Below are positions 8,800-18,568 of a DNA stretch of 55,157 nt, piece after piece. Under the pieces are notes generated by a model that saw only the letters and a list, made by a program, of their open reading frames with translations, did no database searches and was not told where the DNA came from. The position numbers were made by a program, and so were the translations under genes. Numbering within the stretch: the stretch's first letter is position 1; each line of letters begins with the position of its first letter. Origin of the DNA: Halobacteroidaceae bacterium (GTDB lineage: Bacteria; Bacillota; Halanaerobiia; B1SED10-174). The stretch covers positions 1-55,157 of the forward strand of contig PWGV01000118.1 in NCBI GenBank assembly GCA_003554585.1. Direction: 5' to 3'.

Positions 8800-10461
8800 T
8801 TAAGGGATTATATCCTGGATATAATGGGGGATAAAAGAGAAAAAGGTATGCCAGTAAATAAACAACCAGAAAACAATAAACTGCCCCACCATATCTTTAA
8901 TCCCCAGCCAATCTTTGAAAGTTTTAAAAAAAATTATTACCAGGAGACCCGCAATCCCCGCGTTCATTAGTTCCATTCCCCTGTCAACAAACTGAGGCCT
9001 ATAATACCACCCGGTTTCCTGCAGGAGGAAAATAAAGGCAAAACCGGTCAGAGCCACCAGCCAGGTATGAGCCCGCAGGTCAAAAAACCTTCCTGCGTAG
9101 GCCAGTATAGCCAGCAGGATAACCAGAAAGTGAAGCTGGGTTAAACTATTGAGTAAAGAAAGGAAAAGGTTTAACCCCAGGATATACCACAATCTCTGGA
9201 AGGGGTTTTCCGTGCCCAGTCCAACCCTGTACCAAAATGAAGGCCTATCGGGGTACCGGTTATTTATTGTTTTTACCTCTATCATCCTTTGATCCTGAAA
9301 GAAATTGTACCAAAAAACGTGGGCGTTACCCTCTCCATCCAAAAAAACTCGCGGAGAAAAAGCCGAATTTGTACCAATATTCAGGTTAACTGTATCGGTA
9401 GGCACTTCACCAACTTCAACCGAGGCAAAATATGAAATCCTGACCGGGGACCGGAGATGGTCTTCCCAGGCAATATGCAGATGATTACCCTCTATGGCAA
9501 TTGAAGGATTTTGAGCATCCGCCCAGTAAGCGATTAGATTTCGGGGGTTAATTTCCATTTCCCCATTTTTAAACCGGGTGTAAAAAATATCTGAGCCGGA
9601 ACGGAATAGTGCTGCACCGTCTCCCTGGGCGTTCCAAACCAGGTGAATATTATCTTCCCTGTCTTTTACTGCATCAAGGCTGATGTCCAAAACTGGAAGG
9701 CCGGCCCGGTCCATCATGGAAACCTGAGCAACTGTAATAATCGGCCCTTCTGGTTCTCCCTGCTGGTTGTAACGCCTGTACTGTAGGTCAGCGGAAAACT
9801 GTTGTAATTCTACCCAGAAAAGGTTCAGGTAATTATCATCTCCAATTATTAAACCCCTATAAGAAAACTTATCTGAAGAAGTGAGTTGAATTGGCCCCAG
9901 TTCTAATTCTCCCAGTTGGGAAATCCTGGCATAGTGAATTTCCAGGCCCGTATCTCCCAAACCGGTCCAGGAAAGATGCACCCTTCCCCGATCGTCAACC
10001 TTACCGTATAAATTGCTAATTCTGCGGGGGCTTTCCAGAATTTCGCCTTCCCGGATCAGGTTTCCTTCCGGGTCCAAAACCTTAAATCTAAGATGACGAT
10101 TCCGATTAATTTCCTCTAGCCAGAAAACAATTATTTTCCCAGATGCCCCCACAAAAACCCTGGGGAAATCCGCGAAATAAATGTCTTCCCGGATAAAATG
10201 CCTTCCAATAGGCTCTACATTCGGTCCTGCCTTTAATGAATCTAATACAACCTTCATATCACCTCTTGAGCCAATCAAACCGGCGATATAGAAAATTTCC
10301 GATTCCCTATCAAAGGCAGATCCAAATCTCTGGGAAAAAATACTGTACTGGCCAACCAGATTTTCTTCAGACCAGCCTTCCGGCCAATCCAGTTGGCGGG
10401 CCTGAATAGATCCAATTCCAAAAAGAGTAAAAATTAACAGCAGCCCAATTAACTTTTTCAT
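8800..10461 (-). CDS. Exported beta-propeller-like protein with membrane C-terminus (paralogue A)
   Basis: 553 aa, function unknown. Residues 1-21 are a signal peptide ('LLLIFTLFGIGSIQA'). About 400 exported residues follow with repeats of the pattern D-x-x-G-x-x-H-L-x-W, for example 'DDRGRVHLSWTGLG', 'EDNIHLVWNAQGDG' and 'GEGNAHVFWYNF', as in sialidase-like or other beta-propeller blades. The last ~145 residues hold four or five membrane segments ending 'FWLFIYWHTFFSFIPHYI'. It is clearly homologous end to end with the gene at 13079-14716: both begin 'WP-GWS' after the signal peptide and end with a W-x-Y-W-T/H-F-F motif. The two copies flank polA. A sensor or envelope role is possible but not shown. 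Confidence 0.8.
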   Translation of the reverse strand: MKKLIGLLLIFTLFGIGSIQARQLDWPEGWSEENLVGQYSIFSQRFGSAFDRESEIFYIAGLIGSRGDMKVVLDSLKAGPNVEPIGRHFIREDIYFADFPRVFVGASGKIIVFWLEEINRNRHLRFKVLDPEGNLIREGEILESPRRISNLYGKVDDRGRVHLSWTGLGDTGLEIHYARISQLGELELGPIQLTSSDKFSYRGLIIGDDNYLNLFWVELQQFSADLQYRRYNQQGEPEGPIITVAQVSMMDRAGLPVLDISLDAVKDREDNIHLVWNAQGDGAALFRSGSDIFYTRFKNGEMEINPRNLIAYWADAQNPSIAIEGNHLHIAWEDHLRSPVRISYFASVEVGEVPTDTVNLNIGTNSAFSPRVFLDGEGNAHVFWYNFFQDQRMIEVKTINNRYPDRPSFWYRVGLGTENPFQRLWYILGLNLFLSLLNSLTQLHFLVILLAILAYAGRFFDLRAHTWLVALTGFAFIFLLQETGWYYRPQFVDRGMELMNAGIAGLLVIIFFKTFKDWLGIKDMVGQFIVFWLFIYWHTFFSFIPHYIQDIIP

Positions 10462-10481
10462 GGGCGATCTCCCTTCCTCTT

Positions 10482-13055
10482 TTAGAACCCTTCCATATCC
10501 ATCCAGTTTGGCCCCTGTTTCAATTCAACCTCCAGGGGGACATCCAGGGGATAGGCTTCTTCCATTGCCCTGGCCACCTTTTTTCCGACCTTTTCAACTT
10601 CTTCTTCAGGTACCTCCAGCACCAGTTCGTCATGAACCTGCAGCAGCATTCTAACTTCAGGCCAGTTTTCAAGTTCCTGGTCCACCTTTAACATGGCCAG
10701 TTTCATTATATCCGCTGCAGTGCCCTGAATGGGGGTATTGATAGCCATTCTTTCGGCAAAATTTCGCCTGTGAGGAACCCGATGGTTAATGTCGGGAAGG
10801 TATCTTTTTCTTTTCAGGAGAGTCTCTACATAACCATTTTCTTTGGCCTGGGCTATACATTTATTGATATATTCTTTCATGCCCGGGAAACGTTCAAAAT
10901 ACCGGTCCATATATTCTTTTGCTTCTTCCTGGGGAACATTTAAATCCTGGGAAAGCCCGTAAGCAGACATTCCATAAGCAAGTCCAAAATTTATTACCTT
11001 AGCCCTTCTGCGGAGTTCAGCATCCACTTCCTGGGGGTCAACCCCGAAAACTTCACTTGCAGTTTGAGTATGAATATCAAGCCCCTCTGAAAAAGCCCTG
11101 CGGAGGCCCCCTTCCCCCACCATGTGGGCTATAACACGTAATTCAATCTGGGAATAATCAGCAGCCAGGAGCAAATTGCCTTCTTCAGCTATAAAAGCCC
11201 GGCGGATTTTTTGCCCTTCGGGGGTTCTGATGGGAATATTTTGCAGGTTTGGTTCGGAACTGCTCAGCCTACCAGTCGCGGTCACATTTTGGTGGAAAGA
11301 AGTATGCAAGCGCCCCGTCTTTTTATTTACAAGCCCCGGCAAAGAATCAACATAAGTCGATTTGAGCTTTGCCAGCTGGCGATTTTCAAGAATATATTCA
11401 ATAATGGGGTGCTGATCCCTCAGCCTTTCCAGAATAACTGCCCCAGTCCCGTAACCAGTTTTGGTTCTCTTTATAACGGGCAATTCCAGTTCCTCGAAAA
11501 GGACCTCCCCCAGTTGTTTGGGAGAATTTAGGTTGAATTCTCGACCGGCCAAACTGAAGACTTTCTCCTTAATTTTCTGCAACCGGAGTTCCAGTTCGCC
11601 TGATAGTTTTTCCAAAAAAGCCAGGTCAATTTTTATCCCATTGGCTTCCATTTCCGCAAGAACAGGAACCAGGGGCGCTTCAACTTCCTTGAGCACTTTT
11701 AATACATCATTTTCCTCCAGGCCCTCCTGGAGGTTTTCCTGGATTTGCGGCAGGTAGTAGACCATCCTGGCCATATCTTCAGAAGAATTTTCATCTTCAA
11801 TCGTCTCCCCGCAAATCCGCTCAACCAGTTGGCTTAAAGCCGGAGGGGCGCTTCCGGGTTCCTGCAGGTAGACTGCTAAAGCAGTATCGAAAAGTTCTCC
11901 TTTAAGGTCCAGGAGCCGGTAGACAGTTTTTAAATTATGGCCAAGTTTGCTTTTTTCGGGGCTGGAAAGAAGCTCCTTAATTTCTTCGGGAAGCCAGCCC
12001 CCAGAGAAAACAAAAACGCCTTTCTCTCCACCCAGAACCAAAATTTCCAGGCGAAATTCGAGGGGCCGTGGACCCTTTAGTTTCCAGGCCAGGGGCAGGG
12101 GTGAGAGAGGTTTAAAATTCTTTTTATTCTTATTCCAGTCCTCTTCATTTTTAATTTCCTGGTACTCAACCTCTTTTTTTCCCGGCTGATCCTCTTCTCC
12201 CAGAGGTAGTGAGTTTAAGAGGCTAGAAAATTGCCATTCCCGGAAAAGCTCAGCTAGGTCAGGCCAGGGGGGCGAGGAATAATCTTTAAGGTCGGAAGTT
12301 ACCTCCAGGCCTAGGTCAGTATCTATTGTTACAAGCTTTTTATTCATCAAAATCAGGTCTTTGTTTTCCTCGATAGCCTGGCCCCTTTTACCGGTTATTT
12401 CTTTTCGATTTTCCAGTAATTTTTCCACATTTCCATATTTCTTTATCAGCTGGATTGCAGTTTTTTCTCCAATACCCGGAACACCGGGAATATTATCAGA
12501 GCTATCGCCCATGAGGGCCTTTACATCAATTAATTGATCTGCTTTTAAACCGTATCTTTTCTGGACCTGTTCGGGTGTATAATCAACAGTTTCTGTAATA
12601 CCCCTTTGGGTATATCGAACTCTTACCTTTTCATCAACCAGCTGGAAAATATCTTTATCTCCCGTGATGATATAAGTTTCAAAATCCTTTTTCTTGAAAT
12701 CCTGGGCCAGGCTTCCCAGCACATCATCTGCTTCAAAACCTTCCTGTTCGTAAATAGGAATTCCCATAACCTCAAGCAATTTTTTAATATCATCAAACTG
12801 GGGCCTCAGATCGTCGGGGGTTTTTTCTCTCTGAGCCTTGTATTCGGGAAATTCCCGGTGGCGAAAAGTTGGGCTGGGGTGGTCAAAAGCGACTCCCAGA
12901 AAATCGGGATCTTCCTCGGTCAATATTTTCAAAAGGATTTTAGCCACGCCAAAAACAGCACCCATGGGTTTGCCTCGGGTCGCCAGAGGGGGCATGGCGT
13001 AAAAACAGCGGTGAGCAAGACTGTGGCCGTCAATTATAAAGGATTTTTTGGACAA
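10482..13055 (-). CDS. polA: DNA polymerase I
   Basis: About 857 aa. N-terminal 5'-nuclease ('IDGHSLAHRCFYAMPPL', 'PTFRHREFPEYKAQRE'), a degenerate 3'-5' exonuclease-like domain, and an intact polymerase domain. Polymerase motif A is 'LAADYSQIELRV', motif B 'RRRAKVINFGLAYG' with Phe at the sugar-selectivity site, motif C 'QVHDELVLEV'. The exonuclease metal ligands are missing: no D-x-E in 'PLAWKLKGPRP' and no Asp in 'GHNLKTVYRLL', so no proofreading is expected, as in Bacillus and Taq enzymes. I prefer TTG 13055, which has GGGAG 9 nt upstream; TTG 13064 would add three residues but abuts that site. Flanked on both sides by paralogous propeller genes. Confidence 0.96.
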   Translation of the reverse strand: MSKKSFIIDGHSLAHRCFYAMPPLATRGKPMGAVFGVAKILLKILTEEDPDFLGVAFDHPSPTFRHREFPEYKAQREKTPDDLRPQFDDIKKLLEVMGIPIYEQEGFEADDVLGSLAQDFKKKDFETYIITGDKDIFQLVDEKVRVRYTQRGITETVDYTPEQVQKRYGLKADQLIDVKALMGDSSDNIPGVPGIGEKTAIQLIKKYGNVEKLLENRKEITGKRGQAIEENKDLILMNKKLVTIDTDLGLEVTSDLKDYSSPPWPDLAELFREWQFSSLLNSLPLGEEDQPGKKEVEYQEIKNEEDWNKNKKNFKPLSPLPLAWKLKGPRPLEFRLEILVLGGEKGVFVFSGGWLPEEIKELLSSPEKSKLGHNLKTVYRLLDLKGELFDTALAVYLQEPGSAPPALSQLVERICGETIEDENSSEDMARMVYYLPQIQENLQEGLEENDVLKVLKEVEAPLVPVLAEMEANGIKIDLAFLEKLSGELELRLQKIKEKVFSLAGREFNLNSPKQLGEVLFEELELPVIKRTKTGYGTGAVILERLRDQHPIIEYILENRQLAKLKSTYVDSLPGLVNKKTGRLHTSFHQNVTATGRLSSSEPNLQNIPIRTPEGQKIRRAFIAEEGNLLLAADYSQIELRVIAHMVGEGGLRRAFSEGLDIHTQTASEVFGVDPQEVDAELRRRAKVINFGLAYGMSAYGLSQDLNVPQEEAKEYMDRYFERFPGMKEYINKCIAQAKENGYVETLLKRKRYLPDINHRVPHRRNFAERMAINTPIQGTAADIMKLAMLKVDQELENWPEVRMLLQVHDELVLEVPEEEVEKVGKKVARAMEEAYPLDVPLEVELKQGPNWMDMEGF

Positions 13056-13078
13056 AAATATCAACTCCCAAACTCTCT

Positions 13079-14716
13079 TTATGAAGTCATTATTAGATGG
13101 GGTATTAAGGTGAAAAATGTATACCAGTAAACCCAGAGCACCATGCAGAAAATCCAGCCCATGACATTATCCAGGCGAAGCCAGCGTTTTTCCCCTATTT
13201 TCATCATCAATGTAAAAACCGAAGACAACCCTGCGGCAAGAAAAGGAAAATACCGGCCCGGCCATTGCAAACTTACAAAATCCAAAAGGGTATCCTGGAA
13301 TAGAAATAAGCCGGCCATTAAAACAAGTGCCCCGTGGATCGGGAATTTTTCCAGATTGCCAATCAGGTTCAACCGGGTACTTAAGGCAAGAATTAAATAG
13401 GTTGCAACCGGAGAAAGAAATTTTGTTATAAGGGTTAAAAGGGCTGCATAAACAAAACCTACTCCTAACACGTACATAAAACCGAGGTGAGGATTTCGAA
13501 GACCCAGACCAAGTTGGTATCCCAGAGGGGCCCGCTGCGGGTTAGCGTTATTCCTGTTTAAAACCTTCAGCTGCCCGATATCATTTTCACTGCGTTGCCA
13601 GAAATAGTAGATTGTTTCTCCTTTCTGTAATAATGCAGGGTTAAAACCTCCGGAGGTTGTTATATCCATGGGCTGGGGCCCGTATAGCACCTCTCCTTCG
13701 GGAGAAACCTCTAAATAAAAGGGACGGTACCTGCCCCCCTGCAGGTGAACCCAGGCCAAATGAAAACCATCGGGATTTACAATAATATCAATTGTACGAA
13801 AGCGGGGAAAACTGGGCGAAATTCGGACCGGTCCCCTGGTGAGTTCTCCCTCTTCCAGGACCAAAAGGGAAAAATGACCGATTTCCATTCCTCTTTCCAG
13901 GTCCTGGCCGGAAAAAATTAGCTTAATTTCTCCATCGGGGCCCAGAAAAGTTTCCAGTTCTCCGTCAACAAAAGGACTTCTGTCCCCATCCAGGGCTGAA
14001 ATTTTCGCAAGCATTTTTTGCTGACCCAGCGGCTCACTTTCGGGAGAAAACCTCTGATAATAACAGTTCATATCCCAGCCATCTACTTTTCGCCAGAAGA
14101 GGTTTATCCTGCCCTCTTTGTCAAAAACAAAGGAGCTGTTCGTGGGGCGAAATTCATCTTCAACCAGGACCTGATGCTCCTGAACTATTTCCCCTTCGTG
14201 GACAACTGCGTGCAGAATTACCCCCAGGGGTCTTTCCACGTCCGACCAGATCACGTGGATGACACCATCCTCTTTTTCTCTGGCATTTATCCCGCCCAGG
14301 CGGGAAGAACTCTCCCGCAGGACCAGGCTATCGGTAGTAATGCCGCCATCAGAATCAATATGGGTATATAATAAGCGCTCTTTGGTCCGATCTCTCTCGA
14401 CCCAGAAAAGGTGGCGATCTCCTCTGCTGTCAACCAGTAACTCCGGCTGGCTGGCATTAAAAAAAACTCTGGAAGTATAAACCTGTGTACCATTTTCCAA
14501 CAAAGTAAGGCGGATATCATTTATACTGTTTCCCAGAAACCCTGCGATTAATTTTTCCCCTTCTTCAGTAATTGCCAAATGATAATCTGTGGAATAGCGG
14601 CCAAGGGTTGCCATTGCCTTCTCCCGGGACCAACCCGTTGGCCATTCATCGTGAGCATAGCTCAAGCCGCCTGAAGAAAGAATAATCATCAAAATTAGCA
14701 CGGCTTTCCAAACCAT
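13079..14716 (-). CDS. Exported beta-propeller-like protein with membrane C-terminus (paralogue B)
   Basis: 545 aa from ATG 14716 (GGGGGGA upstream); an upstream in-frame codon would give 559 aa but would place 14 polar residues before the signal peptide 'VWKAVLILMIILSSGGLSYA'. The mature part starts 'HDEWPTGWS' and contains propeller-like repeats such as 'DRHLFWVERDR', 'GVIHVIWSDVE', 'GRINLFWRKVDGW' and 'PDGFHLAWVHLQ'. The C-terminal ~150 residues have four or five membrane segments and end 'LWVYWYTFFTLIPHLI', matching paralogue A (8800-10461). It ends 24 nt before the preferred polA start, so the three genes look like one transcription unit. Function unknown. Confidence 0.8.
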   Translation of the reverse strand: MVWKAVLILMIILSSGGLSYAHDEWPTGWSREKAMATLGRYSTDYHLAITEEGEKLIAGFLGNSINDIRLTLLENGTQVYTSRVFFNASQPELLVDSRGDRHLFWVERDRTKERLLYTHIDSDGGITTDSLVLRESSSRLGGINAREKEDGVIHVIWSDVERPLGVILHAVVHEGEIVQEHQVLVEDEFRPTNSSFVFDKEGRINLFWRKVDGWDMNCYYQRFSPESEPLGQQKMLAKISALDGDRSPFVDGELETFLGPDGEIKLIFSGQDLERGMEIGHFSLLVLEEGELTRGPVRISPSFPRFRTIDIIVNPDGFHLAWVHLQGGRYRPFYLEVSPEGEVLYGPQPMDITTSGGFNPALLQKGETIYYFWQRSENDIGQLKVLNRNNANPQRAPLGYQLGLGLRNPHLGFMYVLGVGFVYAALLTLITKFLSPVATYLILALSTRLNLIGNLEKFPIHGALVLMAGLFLFQDTLLDFVSLQWPGRYFPFLAAGLSSVFTLMMKIGEKRWLRLDNVMGWIFCMVLWVYWYTFFTLIPHLIMTS

Positions 14717-14883
14717 TAAAAACCAATCCCCCCTGATTTTACTTCCACCAACCCACAAAAATAAAACCGATTATAGATTTATTGCCCCCAAACCTTAAAA
14801 ATTATTTTCCAGTGAGCTCCAGAAAAAAACAAAACATAATTAATAATACCATTAAAAAATCCGCAGGGACAATACTTTTTTTG

Positions 14884-14911
14884 AGGACCGGAGCGAAAGG
14901 CTCCGGCCCTT
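14884..14911 (-). other. Stem-loop just after the transketolase stop
   Basis: A GC-rich hairpin (GGACCGGAGC pairing with GCTCCGGCCC, loop GAAAG) begins about 4 nt after the tkt stop on the minus strand. It is followed by an A-rich rather than a T-rich tract in the tkt direction, so it is not a textbook intrinsic terminator for tkt; the T-rich side faces the plus strand. It may protect the 3' end of the mRNA. Confidence 0.55.
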
Positions 14912-14914
14912 ATT

Positions 14915-16894
14915 TTATTCCAGTATTTCCTTGGCAACTCTGGTAATATTTTCTGCGGTAAAACCCTTCTTCTCCATCAGGATATCACCTGGTGCTGAGG
15001 CTCCAAATTCATCAATTCCCCAGATTAAACCTTCCGGCCCAACATAGCGTTCCCAACCCATGGGCTGGGCCGCCTCTACTGCGAGCCTTTTGGTAGCTTC
15101 TGAAGGAAGAATCTGTTCCTGGTATTCCCCGGGTTGCCGTTCGAAAAGTTCCCAACTCATAAAACTTACTACCCGGACTGCCCGGCCCTCTTCTTCGAGC
15201 CTTTCTTTTGCCTCAATTACTAACCTTACTTCAGAACCACTTGCCAGGAGAATTAATTCGGGCCTCTTGCCTTTGGTTTCGGCGACAATATACGCTCCTC
15301 TGCCTGCGTCAGGCGAACTTCCCTCTAGCTGAGGCAATTTTTGCCTGGTTAAAATTAAAGCAGTTGGTCCATCCTGGCGTTGCAGGGCTTTTTTCCAGGC
15401 CACTTCAGTTTCTTTCCCATCCGCTGGCCTTAGCACGTCCAGGTTGGGGATGGATCGCAGCATCGCCAACTGCTCAATGGGTTGATGGGTCGGCCCATCC
15501 TCCCCAACTCCAATACTGTCGTGAGTGAAAACGAATACCACCGGGAGACGGGAAAGAGCAGCCAGCCTGATTGATGGTTTCATGTAATCGGCAAAAACCA
15601 AAAATGTTGAGGCGAAGGGGCGCAGTCCCCCATGCAGGGCAAATCCGTTAACACTTCCTGCCATGGCATGTTCACGAACTCCAAAATAAATGTTATTTCC
15701 CGAACGGTTTTCCCTTGTAAAATCGCCCTTTCCCTTGAGATAGGTCTTGGTTGAAGCGTTTAGGTCAGCTGACCCTCCCATCAAATTAGGCAGATAATCA
15801 GCGATTTTTTGCATTATTTCCCCGGAGGCTGCCCTTGTAGCCAGTGGATCGGAAAACCCGGCAAGTTCGCCCCTTTTTAGCTCTTCGGGGAGCCGGGGAT
15901 CGTGCCATTTTTCCCAGTCCCGGGCCTTTTCCGGGTAGATTTTTTTGTACTCCTTCCACCTTTCTTCCCAGTCTTTTTTCAATGTTTTTAATTTATCCTG
16001 GAGTTGGGAAAAATGTTCTTCTACAGCTTTGGGTATATAAAACTCCTTGTCAACTGGCCAGCCCAGGTTTTCCTTGGTAGCCTTAACCTCTTCAGCTCCC
16101 AGAGGGGCTCCGTGAGCGGCTGCTTTCCCTTCTTTTGCGGGACTACCATACCCTATTTTTGTTTTAACTTTAATCAATGTGGGTTGTTTTGAGTTGGCCT
16201 TCCCTTCGGCAATAGCCTGGGTAATTTCATCAATATCCTGTCCATCCTTAACCGTTAGAACCTGCCAGCCAAAGGCTTTAAAGCGCTCTCCAACTTCTTC
16301 GGAAAATGTCAGGTCGGTTGGCCCATCAATAGTTATTTCGTTGTCATCATAAAGACAGATAAGTTTTCCCAGGCCAAGATGGCCAGCCAGGGAAGCAGCT
16401 TCGCTGGTGATTCCTTCCATCATGCATCCATCCCCGGAATAAACATAAGTAAAATGATCCACAATTTTTAAGTCGGGTTGATTAAACTCTGCAGCCAGGC
16501 GCTGTTCGGCGATGGCCATTCCAGCTGCATTGGCAAAACCCTGCCCCAAAGGACCTGTTGTTGTTTCAACTCCTGGGGTATGACCGAATTCAGGGTGACC
16601 TGGAGTTTTGCTATCCCACTGCCTGAAATTTTTGATTTCTTCCATACTCAAATTGTACCCGAAAAGGTGCAGCAAACTGTACAAAAGCATCGATCCGTGC
16701 CCCGCTGAAAGAACAAAACGATCCCGGTCAGGCCACGCAGGATCTCTGGGGTCATGTTTTAGGAATTTACTCCAAAGAGTGTACCCCATTGTAGCGCCAC
16801 CCATGGGTAAACCGGGGTGGCCGGATTGGGCCTTTTCAACAGCATCCACCGCCAAAAACCTTATTGTATTGACTGCGGTCTTTTCAACTGACAT
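14915..16894 (-). CDS. tkt: Transketolase
   Basis: 659 aa, full-length single-chain transketolase of the bacterial type. Moves two-carbon ketol units between sugar phosphates in the pentose phosphate pathway, with thiamine diphosphate and Mg2+. Landmarks: '[18 protein letters not shown]', the thiamine-diphosphate motif starting 'GDGCMMEG' and ending at '[10 protein letters not shown]', the pyrimidine-domain '[19 protein letters not shown]', '[20 protein letters not shown]' and the C-terminal '[10 protein letters not shown]'. Start ATG at 16894 has a good AGGAGG-type site. It appears monocistronic; the zinc-ribbon gene upstream is on the same strand with a ~94-nt gap. Confidence 0.97.
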   Translation of the reverse strand: MSVEKTAVNTIRFLAVDAVEKAQSGHPGLPMGGATMGYTLWSKFLKHDPRDPAWPDRDRFVLSAGHGSMLLYSLLHLFGYNLSMEEIKNFRQWDSKTPGHPEFGHTPGVETTTGPLGQGFANAAGMAIAEQRLAAEFNQPDLKIVDHFTYVYSGDGCMMEGITSEAASLAGHLGLGKLICLYDDNEITIDGPTDLTFSEEVGERFKAFGWQVLTVKDGQDIDEITQAIAEGKANSKQPTLIKVKTKIGYGSPAKEGKAAAHGAPLGAEEVKATKENLGWPVDKEFYIPKAVEEHFSQLQDKLKTLKKDWEERWKEYKKIYPEKARDWEKWHDPRLPEELKRGELAGFSDPLATRAASGEIMQKIADYLPNLMGGSADLNASTKTYLKGKGDFTRENRSGNNIYFGVREHAMAGSVNGFALHGGLRPFASTFLVFADYMKPSIRLAALSRLPVVFVFTHDSIGVGEDGPTHQPIEQLAMLRSIPNLDVLRPADGKETEVAWKKALQRQDGPTALILTRQKLPQLEGSSPDAGRGAYIVAETKGKRPELILLASGSEVRLVIEAKERLEEEGRAVRVVSFMSWELFERQPGEYQEQILPSEATKRLAVEAAQPMGWERYVGPEGLIWGIDEFGASAPGDILMEKKGFTAENITRVAKEILE

Positions 16895-16988
16895 CTTATC
16901 CCTCCTGTTGCCTTTTTTTTTCTTTACAGCCCTGTCTATATTAATTTCCGGTCTTACAATTCATTTCCTGCCTGTTTTCCGGGTAAAA

Positions 16989-17231
16989 CTATTTGTTTAT
17001 TTTCCTGCCAGAATAAGTGAATTCATCCCTGTTCATCTTAAAAAAACCGTTGTCTTTTTCCCCGATTACATTTCCACAGGAAGGGCACTTCAATTTCCCT
17101 TCCTCAACCGGGGCAAATATTTTTTTTATTCTGGAAAAATAACAGCGCAAAACTCTGCCCTGACCAATTTTTTTATAGCGCAAAACTTTGTTTTTACAGC
17201 GCCCGCATTTAATAGTAAGCATTACTTTCAC
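16989..17231 (-). CDS. Small zinc-ribbon protein, unknown function
   Basis: About 80 aa. Two CxxC pairs, 'CGRC' near the N-terminus and 'CPSC' about 40 residues later, separated by a basic stretch, suggest one zinc ribbon. The body is rich in Lys/Arg ('VLRYKKIGQGRVLRC'), so nucleic-acid binding is possible. I chose GTG 17231 because AGGAG lies 7 nt upstream; ATG 17222 also has GGAG 8 nt upstream, and the two cannot be separated by eye. Similar short 'MLTIKCG...' proteins occur in Clostridia as far as I recall. No function is assigned. Confidence 0.65.
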   Translation of the reverse strand: MKVMLTIKCGRCKNKVLRYKKIGQGRVLRCYFSRIKKIFAPVEEGKLKCPSCGNVIGEKDNGFFKMNRDEFTYSGRKINK

Positions 17232-17420
17232 TCCGCTTCTCCTTACCAATAAACTTTTTCCTCTTAAAGGTTTAAATTCCCTCTCTCCGGAATTAATTTT
17301 TATTTTTACTTACCTTTATTCCTTTTACCCTACTTTTATTTTCTTTTTGTAACATAAAAACAGCCTTTCCCTTGCCAATTATTGGGCTTTTATTCCCCAC
17401 CTGGATTAAGGCTTGAATAA

Positions 17421-17449
17421 TTGCTTTTCCTCTTCCCCTCTGTTAATAT
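17421..17449 (+). promoter_or_regulatory. Weak candidate promoter of the DNA methyltransferase
   Basis: TTGCTT (17421-17426), 17-nt spacer, TAATAT (17444-17449), about 30 nt before the gene. The hexamers match consensus only at 3/6 and 4/6, so this is tentative. Confidence 0.35.
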
Positions 17450-17478
17450 AAAAGCGAATAAAAAAAGGGGAGGTAACC

Positions 17479-18528
17479 ATGAAAACACGGCATGATTTTT
17501 TAACTGGTGATTCCCGGAACTTAAATGAAATTCCCACCGAAAGCGTTTCCCTGCTTGTAACCTCGCCTCCATACCCCATGATTGAAATGTGGGATGAAGT
17601 TTTTTCCCACCTTAATCCCAAAACAGATAAAGTCCTCTCCTTTAATCAGGGAACCCAGGCTTTTGAGTTGATGCATCAGGAGCTGGATAAAACATGGGCG
17701 GAATCTTTCCGGGTTTTACAAAAGGGAGGAATAGTCTGTATTAATATCGGAGATGCTACCAGGTCTTTGGGGGGCCAGTTCCAGCTTTTCCCCAACCATT
17801 CCCGGATAATTAAAGGATGCTTAGCCCAGGGATTTTCCTGCCTTCCTTCAATAATCTGGCGCAAGGAAACCAATGCCCCCAACAAATTCATGGGTTCAGG
17901 AATGCTGCCTCCCGGGGCTTACGTAACCCTTGAACACGAATACATACTAATTTTCCGGAAAGGAAACAAAAGAGAATTCAATTCCCTACGGGAAAAAGAA
18001 AACAGACGAGAAAGCGCTTTTTTCTGGGAGGAGAGAAACAACTGGTTTTCCGATGTCTGGTTTAACCTTAAAGGGAGCAGGCAGAAAATGTTGGGCATTA
18101 ATTCGAGAAACCGCAGCGGAGCTTTCCCCTTCGAACTGGCCTACCGCCTGCTTAACATGTTCTCTGTCAAGGGTGATCTGGTTTTTGACCCTTTTGCCGG
18201 GACCGGGACCGTGATGCTGGCTGCAATGTGTTCAGAAAGAAATAGCAAGAGTGTAGAAATTGATAGAAACCTCCAGGAACTGGCCAAAAAGCGGGCCTTA
18301 AACTTCCTGCCTGACGCCAATAAATACCTTCAACAGCGAATTAAAAACCATTTGGATTTTGTCCGGGAAAAAGAAAAACAGGGCAAATCCTTTAAGTATT
18401 ATAATAAATATCACGGATTTCCGGTTATGACGAAACAAGAGATCGAATTGAAAATAAATACCCTGTCAGGGATTAAACTGGAAAATGAAAATTCTTTTAC
18501 TGTCAATTACCGCCCCAGAATATTTTAA
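17479..18528 (+). CDS. Orphan DNA methyltransferase, beta class (N4-cytosine or N6-adenine)
   Basis: 349 aa. Transfers methyl from S-adenosylmethionine to an exocyclic amino group in DNA. The catalytic motif IV 'VTSPPYP' is at about residue 31, and the SAM-binding motif I 'DPFAGTGTVMLAA' near residue 238. The order IV before I marks the beta class; SPPY rather than DPPY favours N4-cytosine methylation, but this is only a tendency. The middle section (about residues 125-215) should hold the target-recognition region. The ATG follows GGGGAGG. No restriction endonuclease gene lies on either side, so it looks like a solitary methylase. A strong intrinsic terminator follows at once. Confidence 0.88.
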   Translation: MKTRHDFLTGDSRNLNEIPTESVSLLVTSPPYPMIEMWDEVFSHLNPKTDKVLSFNQGTQAFELMHQELDKTWAESFRVLQKGGIVCINIGDATRSLGGQFQLFPNHSRIIKGCLAQGFSCLPSIIWRKETNAPNKFMGSGMLPPGAYVTLEHEYILIFRKGNKREFNSLREKENRRESAFFWEERNNWFSDVWFNLKGSRQKMLGINSRNRSGAFPFELAYRLLNMFSVKGDLVFDPFAGTGTVMLAAMCSERNSKSVEIDRNLQELAKKRALNFLPDANKYLQQRIKNHLDFVREKEKQGKSFKYYNKYHGFPVMTKQEIELKINTLSGIKLENENSFTVNYRPRIF

Positions 18529-18565
18529 AAAAGGCCAGGGGCAAAAATGCACCGGGCCTTTTTTT
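18527..18565 (+). terminator. Intrinsic terminator of the methyltransferase gene
   Basis: AAAAAAGGCC (18527-18536) pairs with GGCCTTTTTT (18555-18564), with a partly pairing interior and a run of seven Ts. The stem begins at the methyltransferase stop codon. Confidence 0.85.
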
Positions 18566-18568
18566 AAT

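Noticed and set aside
16608-17252. 214-codon plus-strand frame antisense to the transketolase start and zinc-ribbon gene
   Set aside because: Composition is what a mirror frame gives; both minus-strand genes have clear motifs and ribosome sites.
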